Origin: DASUFI01 sp036274635
Lineage (GTDB): Bacteria > Planctomycetota > B15-G4
Assembly: GCA_036274635.1 (NCBI GenBank)
Contig: DASUFI010000227.1
Location: 1 to 5,438 of the forward strand
Direction of reading: 5' to 3'
DNA length: 5,438 nucleotides
Of the stretch, positions 1-5,438 are shown piece after piece; position 1 is the stretch's first letter, and each line of letters opens with the position of its first letter. A model generated the notes under the pieces. That model did no database searches and was not told the origin of the DNA. It saw only the letters and a program-made list of their open reading frames with translations. The position numbers and the translations under genes are program-made.

Positions 1-1
1 C

Positions 2-1477
2 GTCACGCGCGACCAGGAGGCCGCCCCGCCCGACGGCGTGGTGCGCCTCGGCGGCTGGTACTTCTCCAGCGAGGAGCAGCCCTTCCGGCGCAGCCGCTAC
101 GTCGCCAGCGTGCCGCGCGAGCTGCCGCTGAAGCTGGTGGAGCGCAATGCCGAGGGTGTCGTGCGCCACGAGCAGCACGTGCAGGGCGACGCGGTGGTGC
201 ACGAGTTCGAGGCGCTGGACCAGCCGCGCGAGCTGGACGAGCCGCACGCGCCGCCGCGCGCCTGGTGGCTGCCGTGGATCGAGTTCGGGATGGACGCGGA
301 CGTGCCGCGGCACCTGGCCTCGATGGCCATCGGGATGCGCGAGCCCACGGAGGTGACGCCCGAGGTCCGCGCCGCCGCCGACAAGGTGGTGGCCGGAGTG
401 CAGGGCGACGAGGCCCGCGCCCGCGCGCTGCACGACTTCGTGTCCAAGGCGCTGGACAAGCGCGGCTGGGAGGGCGCCGCGGCCGCGCTGCTCGGGCGCG
501 AGGGCAACGCCGCCGTGCTCTACGCCGCGCTGCTGCAGGCCGCGGACGTGCCGCACGAGCTGGTCTGGTCGCGCGGTGTCTCGCCCGAGGCCGACCCGGA
601 GCCCGACCCGCCCTTCGCGGAGGAGGGCTACTGGGCGCACAAGCTGCTTGTGCTGGTGGAGCCGCGCGACGGCGCGCCCGCCTGGTGCGACCTCGACAGC
701 GAGTCGCTGCCCTATGGCCAGCTCATGCACGATGCGCCGGGCGCGCCGGCCGTGGCGCTGCCGTCGCGTCGGATGCTCGCCGTGCCCGCCGCGCCGCTGG
801 ACGACCGCCCGACCTTCGACTTCGCGCTGCAGGTGCAGCCGGCGACCGACGGCTCGGCGCAGGTGCAGGCCACCGCCGTGCCGCGCGGCGGCCTCGAGTG
901 GATCTTCAAGGAAGGCCTGCGCCAGGCGCCGGCCGCGGCCATCAAGAACTGGGCGCAGGAGCTGTTCGCGACCCTGGCGCCTGGCATCGACCTCTCGCGA
1001 CACGAGCTGCCCGGCCTGCGCGAGGCGGACGTGCCGCTCACGATCACGGGCGAGGGCCGGGTGCCGCTCTTCCTCGACGACGACGGCCGATCGCTGAGCT
1101 GCACGCTGCCCGTGCCGCCCCTGGACCTGGGCGCGCGGCTGGCCGGTGGCGAGGGCCGGCGCCGGCTGCCGTACTTCCTGCCCGATCCCGTGGTGCAGTT
1201 CACCGACGCGCGCATCGCGCTGCCGCCCGGCCTTGCGGTGGCCGAGCTGCCCGCCGGCCTCGCGCTGGACTGGAAGGGCGGGCACTACGAGCTGTCGGTG
1301 GAGCCTGACGGCGCGGGCGGAATCGCCGTGCGCCGCCGCGTGGCGCTGCCGCCCTTCGCGCTGGAAGCCGGGGACTACGCGGCCTTCGCCGACTTCTGCG
1401 CGCAGGTCGACGCGGCCGAGCGCGGCCGGCTGCGCCTCTCGCGCACCGCCGTTGATCCACCGGGGAGCGCCCGGTAA
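2..1477 (+). CDS. DUF3857 / transglutaminase-like domain protein, 5' partial
   Basis: The frame is open from base 2 with no stop upstream of the first GTG at 38, so the true start probably lies outside the window. Residue numbers below count from that GTG (479 residues). Residues 1-100 resemble the end of a DUF3857 beta domain, including the segment PWIEFGMDADVP at 79-90. Residues 105-225 look like a transglutaminase-like fold: helix 127-140, then GREGN (153-157) leading into the helix VLYAALLQAADV, then His201 in YWAHKLL, and Asp218 in WCDLD. In active relatives the turn reads G-D-C-K-D; here the Cys position is Glu155, while His and Asp remain. Residues 270-479 form the usual beta-rich C-terminal region, ending in a helix (EAGDYAAFADFCAQVDAAE). 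The family is typically periplasmic or outer-membrane associated in Gram-negatives, but the signal peptide would lie outside this window. The substrate is unknown. The gene lies 12 bases upstream of the ferredoxin. Confidence 0.85.
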   Translation, partial: VTRDQEAAPPDGVVRLGGWYFSSEEQPFRRSRYVASVPRELPLKLVERNAEGVVRHEQHVQGDAVVHEFEALDQPRELDEPHAPPRAWWLPWIEFGMDADVPRHLASMAIGMREPTEVTPEVRAAADKVVAGVQGDEARARALHDFVSKALDKRGWEGAAAALLGREGNAAVLYAALLQAADVPHELVWSRGVSPEADPEPDPPFAEEGYWAHKLLVLVEPRDGAPAWCDLDSESLPYGQLMHDAPGAPAVALPSRRMLAVPAAPLDDRPTFDFALQVQPATDGSAQVQATAVPRGGLEWIFKEGLRQAPAAAIKNWAQELFATLAPGIDLSRHELPGLREADVPLTITGEGRVPLFLDDDGRSLSCTLPVPPLDLGARLAGGEGRRRLPYFLPDPVVQFTDARIALPPGLAVAELPAGLALDWKGGHYELSVEPDGAGGIAVRRRVALPPFALEAGDYAAFADFCAQVDAAERGRLRLSRTAVDPPGSAR

Positions 1478-1480
1478 GGT
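1452..1480 (+). promoter_or_regulatory. candidate promoter for the ferredoxin-lipoprotein pair
   Basis: TTGATC (1452-1457; four of six match TTGACA) and TAAGGT (1475-1480; fits TANNNT) are separated by exactly 17 bases. Transcription from it would start near 1487, about 3 bases before the ATG at 1490. It lies inside the last codons and stop of the preceding gene, so TAA is also that gene's stop codon. An alternative reading is that AAGG at 1476-1479 is a weak Shine-Dalgarno sequence 10 bases before the ATG. The sequence alone does not decide between them. Confidence 0.3.
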
Positions 1481-1489
1481 CGCGCGGCC

Positions 1490-1906
1490 ATGATCCACAG
1501 CGTCCTCTTCCGCAACGAGAACGTCAGCGTCCACGTCCCCGCGGGCGCCAACCTGCGCCGTGTCTGCCTGGACAACGGCGTCGACCCGTACCCGGTCCTC
1601 GGCGGCCTGCTCTCGTGCCACGGCAAGGGCTTCTGCGGCACGTGCCTCGTCGGCGTGGACGATCCCGCGAAGCTCTCGCCGCCCACCAAGCGCGAGGCGC
1701 GCTGGCTCAAGCGGCACGACGCGCGGCCCGGCCTGCGCCTCTCGTGCCAGGCGCAGGTGCAGGGCGACCTCATCGTCACCACGGACCCGCCGCGCGGCAC
1801 CGGCTGGCACGCGCACGAGTACTACAGCGGCCGCATCGATCGGCCGTGGGAGCGCGTGCGCCAGGAGCTGGCGGCGCCGGCAACGCCGGCCGAGCCGCCC
1901 CAGTGA
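1490..1906 (+). CDS. [2Fe-2S] ferredoxin-like protein
   Basis: A 138-residue soluble electron-transfer protein starting at ATG 1490. Residues 1-95 have the beta-grasp ferredoxin order: strands at 2-8 and 11-16, a helix at about 20-29, the cluster loop, and a last strand (GDLIVTT, 92-98). The four cluster ligands are Cys43, Cys49, Cys52 and Cys86, spaced C-x5-C-x2-C-x33-C, with SCHGKGFCGTC as the loop. The x5 spacing matches adrenodoxin/Isc-type and reductase-attached domains better than plant photosynthetic ferredoxin, which has x4. Residues 99-138 are an extra hydrophilic tail (about HAHEYYSGRIDRPWERVRQEL, then Ala/Pro-rich) that I do not recognise. There is no signal peptide, so it is cytoplasmic. 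No reductase or partner oxidoreductase is encoded nearby, so the redox partner is unknown. The stop overlaps the next start by four bases. The call as a 2Fe-2S protein is firm; its role is not. Confidence 0.92.
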   Translation: MIHSVLFRNENVSVHVPAGANLRRVCLDNGVDPYPVLGGLLSCHGKGFCGTCLVGVDDPAKLSPPTKREARWLKRHDARPGLRLSCQAQVQGDLIVTTDPPRGTGWHAHEYYSGRIDRPWERVRQELAAPATPAEPPQ

Positions 1907-3099
1907 GGCGCGCCGTCGCGCTGGCGCTCCTGCTCGCGGCCTGCGCGAGCGAGGACAAGGCCACGGCGCCCGCGCCGGGTCCGACGGCGCTGCCCGGCGG
2001 CGCGCGCGGCGCCGACGCGGAGCGCATCCACGAGGACTCCGCCGGCCGCGGCCCGTTGCCGCACTCCGGCGAGATGCACGCGCCCGGCGCCACGGCGCCG
2101 CTGCCCGCCGGCTCGGACCTGACGCTGCCCGGCGAGACGCACCTCAGGAACGTGCGCCAGCTCACCTTCGGCGGCCAGAACGCCGAGGCCTACTGGAGCT
2201 GGGACGACACGCGGCTGTGCCTGCAGATCACGGACGACAAGGATGCCGCGCCCGGCACGCACCCCTGCGATGCGATCCACGTGCTCGACGTGGCCAGCGG
2301 CAAGGACAGCATCGTCAGCGCCGGCGGCCGCACCACCTGCTCGTACTTCCTGCCCGGCGACCACCAGCTGCTCTTCGCCAGCACGCACGAGCACGGCCCC
2401 GAGTGCCCGCCCGAGCCGGACCGCAGCCAGGGCTACGTCTGGCCGCTCTACGACTACGACATCTTCGTGCGCGACCTCGACACCGGCAGCTTCCGGAACA
2501 TCACGCACACGCCGGGCTACGACGCCGAGGCCACCGTCGCGGCCGACGGGCGCATCGTCTTCACCTCCGTGCGCAGCGGCGACATCGAGCTGTGGATGAT
2601 GGACGGCCCCGACGGCGCGCCGCGCCAGATCACGCACGAGCCCGGCTACGACGGCGGCGCCTTCTTCAGCCACGACGGGCGCAAGCTGGTGTGGCGCGCC
2701 AGCCGCCCGGCGGACGAGCACGAGCTGTCCGACTACCGCGCGCTCCTCGCGCAGGGCCTGGTGCGCCCCACGCGCCTCGACATCTACGTGGCCAACTCCG
2801 ATGGCTCGGACGCGCGCCAGATCACGAACAACGGCAAGGCCAACTTCGCGCCCTTCTTCACGCCCGACGACCAGGCCATCGTCTTCGCCAGCAACATGGA
2901 CGACCCGCAGGGCCGGGCCTTCCAGCTCTGGAAGGTGAACGTGGACGGCAGCGGGCTGGAGCCGATCACGCACGACCCGTCGGGCTTCAACGCCTTCCCG
3001 ATGTTCAGCCGGGACGGGACGCGCATCGCCTTCAGCAGCAACCGGAACGGCAGCGTCCCGCACGAGACGAACGTCTTCGTGGCGGACTGGGTCCCCTGA
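1903..3099 (+). CDS. TolB-like (PD40) beta-propeller lipoprotein
   Basis: This 398-residue protein starts at GTG 1903, overlapping the ferredoxin stop as GTGA. The start is chosen because it puts two Arg and a short hydrophobic stretch directly before a lipobox (LLAAC, Cys14), giving a lipidated, exported protein; Ala15 at +2 would favour the outer membrane. Residues 15-80 are an Ala/Pro/Gly-rich linker. From about 85 on come PD40-type repeats, best seen as RQLT/RNIT/RQIT/EPIT motifs at 85, 198, 241, 305 and 354, each followed by a D-G or D-D turn (S-x-DGR, P-DD) and a hydrophobic strand; a divergent repeat at about 142-160 would make six blades, as in TolB. Cys106, Cys122, Cys146 and Cys168 sit in the first two blades and could form disulfides. 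A helical insert (about 268-290) splits the fourth and fifth visible units. No catalytic domain follows, so a binding or scaffold role is inferred. An alternative in-frame GTG at 1846 would lengthen the leader by 19 residues. Confidence 0.88.
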   Translation: MRRAVALALLLAACASEDKATAPAPGPTALPGGARGADAERIHEDSAGRGPLPHSGEMHAPGATAPLPAGSDLTLPGETHLRNVRQLTFGGQNAEAYWSWDDTRLCLQITDDKDAAPGTHPCDAIHVLDVASGKDSIVSAGGRTTCSYFLPGDHQLLFASTHEHGPECPPEPDRSQGYVWPLYDYDIFVRDLDTGSFRNITHTPGYDAEATVAADGRIVFTSVRSGDIELWMMDGPDGAPRQITHEPGYDGGAFFSHDGRKLVWRASRPADEHELSDYRALLAQGLVRPTRLDIYVANSDGSDARQITNNGKANFAPFFTPDDQAIVFASNMDDPQGRAFQLWKVNVDGSGLEPITHDPSGFNAFPMFSRDGTRIAFSSNRNGSVPHETNVFVADWVP

Positions 3100-3253
3100 G
3101 CCGGGGGCGGCCTTCGGGTCCGGGCTTCGCGAGCGTGGCTTGGCGTCGTGGCGCGCCGAGACACGCGGAATCGTTGTCGCGCGAACGTCCAGGTGACGCG
3201 AGCCGTGGCCCGCTTCCGGGGAGCTCGCGGCCCCGCGGTACACTGGCGCGCGC
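3100..3253. other. intergenic region between lipoprotein gene and glgC
   Basis: This 154-base gap contains no believable gene in any frame. Just after the lipoprotein stop, CCGG (3101-3104) can pair with CCGG (3120-3123) around an inner GCC-TTCG-GGT stem (3110-3119, with one G-T pair), leaving an unpaired bulge on one side. The hairpin has a UUCG-type loop but no following T run, so it is at best a weak terminator candidate. The middle of the gap is slightly less GC-rich (about 3160-3180). The only other signal I can support is the TACACT hexamer just before glgC. Confidence 0.5.
3239..3244 (+). promoter_or_regulatory. candidate -10 element for glgC
   Basis: TACACT matches four of six positions of TATAAT and stands out in a stretch made almost entirely of G and C. 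It ends 9 bases before the ATG at 3254, so transcription would begin at about 3251 and leave a leader of roughly 3 bases. No Shine-Dalgarno sequence precedes the ATG. I found no good -35 at normal spacing; the best at 19 bases is TTCCGG, a poor match. Confidence 0.4.
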
Positions 3254-4528
<1,275 letters not shown>

Positions 4529-4554
4529 GGGGCGCGGCGGGCGCTGCAGACGGC

Positions 4555-4570
4555 GCGCGGCGAGCCGCGC
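4555..4570 (+). other. perfect 6-bp inverted repeat (GCGCGG-CGAG-CCGCGC)
   Basis: GCGCGG at 4555-4560 is exactly complementary to CCGCGC at 4565-4570 around a four-base loop. It lies 26 bases after the glgC stop and directly abuts the TATGCT hexamer of the next gene. It could be an intrinsic-terminator-like hairpin for glgC, although no T run follows, or a small operator-like palindrome in the next promoter's spacer. In DNA this GC-rich a 6-bp stem can occur by chance. Confidence 0.3.
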
Positions 4571-4576
4571 TATGCT
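4571..4576 (+). promoter_or_regulatory. candidate -10 element for the MgtC-like gene
   Basis: TATGCT matches four of six positions of TATAAT and is followed by six bases and then the GTG at 4583. With the usual distance from -10 to start, transcription would begin on the G of that GTG, giving a leaderless mRNA. No Shine-Dalgarno sequence is present. The nearest -35-like hexamer, TGCAGA at 4545-4550, has an overlong 20-base spacer and is not convincing. Confidence 0.4.
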
Positions 4577-4582
4577 CCCCGC

Positions 4583-5438
4583 GTGCTCACCGAGGACGCC
4601 GCCAGCGGCCTGTCCCTGCTGATCGAAGGGGCCCTCGCCCTCGGCATCGGCCTCGTCATCGGCATCGAGCGCGAGCACCGGCACATCGACGAGCGCGATC
4701 GGCCCGAGGCCGTGCTCGGCGCGCGCACCTTCGCCCTGCTGGGGCTGACGGGCTGGCTCGCCGCCGTGCTGGCCGAGACGTCGCCCTGGCTGGCGGGCCT
4801 GCTGCTGGGCCTGACGGGCCTGCTCGTCCTGGCGAAGTACCTGCGCGAGACGCGGGACGGCGAGCATCTCGGCATCACCACCGAGCTGGCCGCGGTGCTC
4901 ACGCTCGTCTTCGGCTGGCTCGTGCACGGCCAGCAACGCCTGGCCGTGGCGCTGGCGCTGGTGGCCACCGTCGTGCTCATCAGCAAGCCGTGGATCCGCG
5001 TGGTCATGCCGCGGCTGGTGCGCTCCGAGCTCCTCGCGGCCCTGCAGTTCCTGATCATCGTGATCATCGTCCTGCCGGCGCTGCCCAAGGAGCCGCTGGA
5101 CCCGTGGGGCATCCTGCCGCCGCAGCGCATCGCGAAGTTCGTGGTGCTGGTCGCCGGCGTGGGCTTCGTCGGCTACATCCTCACGCGCCTTCTCGGCGAG
5201 AAGCGCGCGGCGGCGCTGACGGGCCTGGTGGGCGGCCTGGCCAGCAGCACGGCGGTGACGGCGACGATGGCGCAGCGCGCGGGCCGCTCGGCCGCGGCGC
5301 GGCCCGCGGCGGCGCTGAGCACGCTGGCCGCGAACGCCGTCGTCGCGCCGCGCGTGGCCCTCATCGCGGCGGTGGTGGCGCCGCCGGTGGCCCTGGCCAT
5401 CGCCGCGCCGCTGGGCGCGTATCTCGCGCTGCTGCTCG
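4583..5438 (+). CDS. MgtC/SapB-like DUF4010 membrane protein, 3' partial
   Basis: The frame is open from GTG 4583 to the window end (285 residues), so the C-terminus is missing. Residues 17-62 match the MgtC/SapB pattern: a Gly-rich helix with GIEREHR (27-33), then GARTFALLGLTG (46-57). Further hydrophobic segments lie at about 69-84, 99-115, 119-134, 150-167, 185-204 and 245-285. The segment from GYILTRLLGEKR (197-208) through TGLVGGLASSTAVTATMA (213-230) is the hallmark of DUF4010, found in COG3174-type proteins. It is therefore a polytopic inner-membrane protein; its function is uncertain. MgtC itself is linked to magnesium limitation and virulence in Salmonella, but that cannot be carried over to this two-part family. 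GTG is chosen because it opens just before the first helix and follows the TATGCT element. It lies 54 bases after glgC, with no functional link visible. Confidence 0.88.
   Translation, partial: MLTEDAASGLSLLIEGALALGIGLVIGIEREHRHIDERDRPEAVLGARTFALLGLTGWLAAVLAETSPWLAGLLLGLTGLLVLAKYLRETRDGEHLGITTELAAVLTLVFGWLVHGQQRLAVALALVATVVLISKPWIRVVMPRLVRSELLAALQFLIIVIIVLPALPKEPLDPWGILPPQRIAKFVVLVAGVGFVGYILTRLLGEKRAAALTGLVGGLASSTAVTATMAQRAGRSAAARPAAALSTLAANAVVAPRVALIAAVVAPPVALAIAAPLGAYLALLL

Noticed and set aside
1615..1902. Upstream extension of the lipoprotein frame to an ATG at 1615
   Set aside because: It would bury the lipobox about 110 residues into the protein and overlap most of the ferredoxin; the added residues are Arg/Ala-rich shadow sequence.
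3174..3202. TTGTCG at 3174-3179 as a -35 for a promoter inside the intergenic gap
   Set aside because: No -10-like hexamer is found at the expected spacing (about 3197-3202 is GC-rich), so there is no complete promoter.

Overview
The window is about 5.4 kb of very GC-rich DNA (about 72% GC on one line I counted). It holds five protein-coding genes, all on the + strand and packed tightly; the first and last run off the window edges. I see no RNA genes, insertion sequences, CRISPR arrays or attachment sites. The composition, an exported lipoprotein with a TolB-like propeller, and a DUF3857/transglutaminase-fold protein suggest a high-GC Gram-negative bacterium. Myxococcota or a related delta-type lineage is my best guess, but this is inference and not secure.

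Layout. Positions 2-1477 encode the C-terminal part of a DUF3857 plus transglutaminase-like protein; its catalytic cysteine position is occupied by glutamate. After 12 bases, 1490-1906 encodes a small [2Fe-2S] ferredoxin with a hydrophilic C-terminal tail. Its stop codon overlaps (GTGA) the start of a lipoprotein gene at 1903-3099, whose product is a TolB/PD40-type beta-propeller. A 154-base gap follows. Then 3254-4528 encodes glucose-1-phosphate adenylyltransferase (GlgC), with a C-terminal region of the cyanobacterial/plant kind. After 54 bases, 4583 onward encodes an MgtC/SapB-like DUF4010 membrane protein cut by the window end.

How the genes relate. The first three may form one transcription unit, or a new transcript may begin at the ferredoxin. 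Ferredoxin and lipoprotein are almost certainly translationally coupled. GlgC supplies ADP-glucose for glycogen synthesis, but no other glycogen gene is in view. The five genes do not form an obvious single pathway.

Notable points. All three genes that do not overlap an upstream gene have a TANNNT hexamer ending 6-9 bases before the start codon and lack a strong, well-spaced Shine-Dalgarno sequence, which suggests leaderless or near-leaderless transcripts. The transglutaminase-like domain looks catalytically dead as a thiol enzyme. I found no convincing evidence of a wholly new system.
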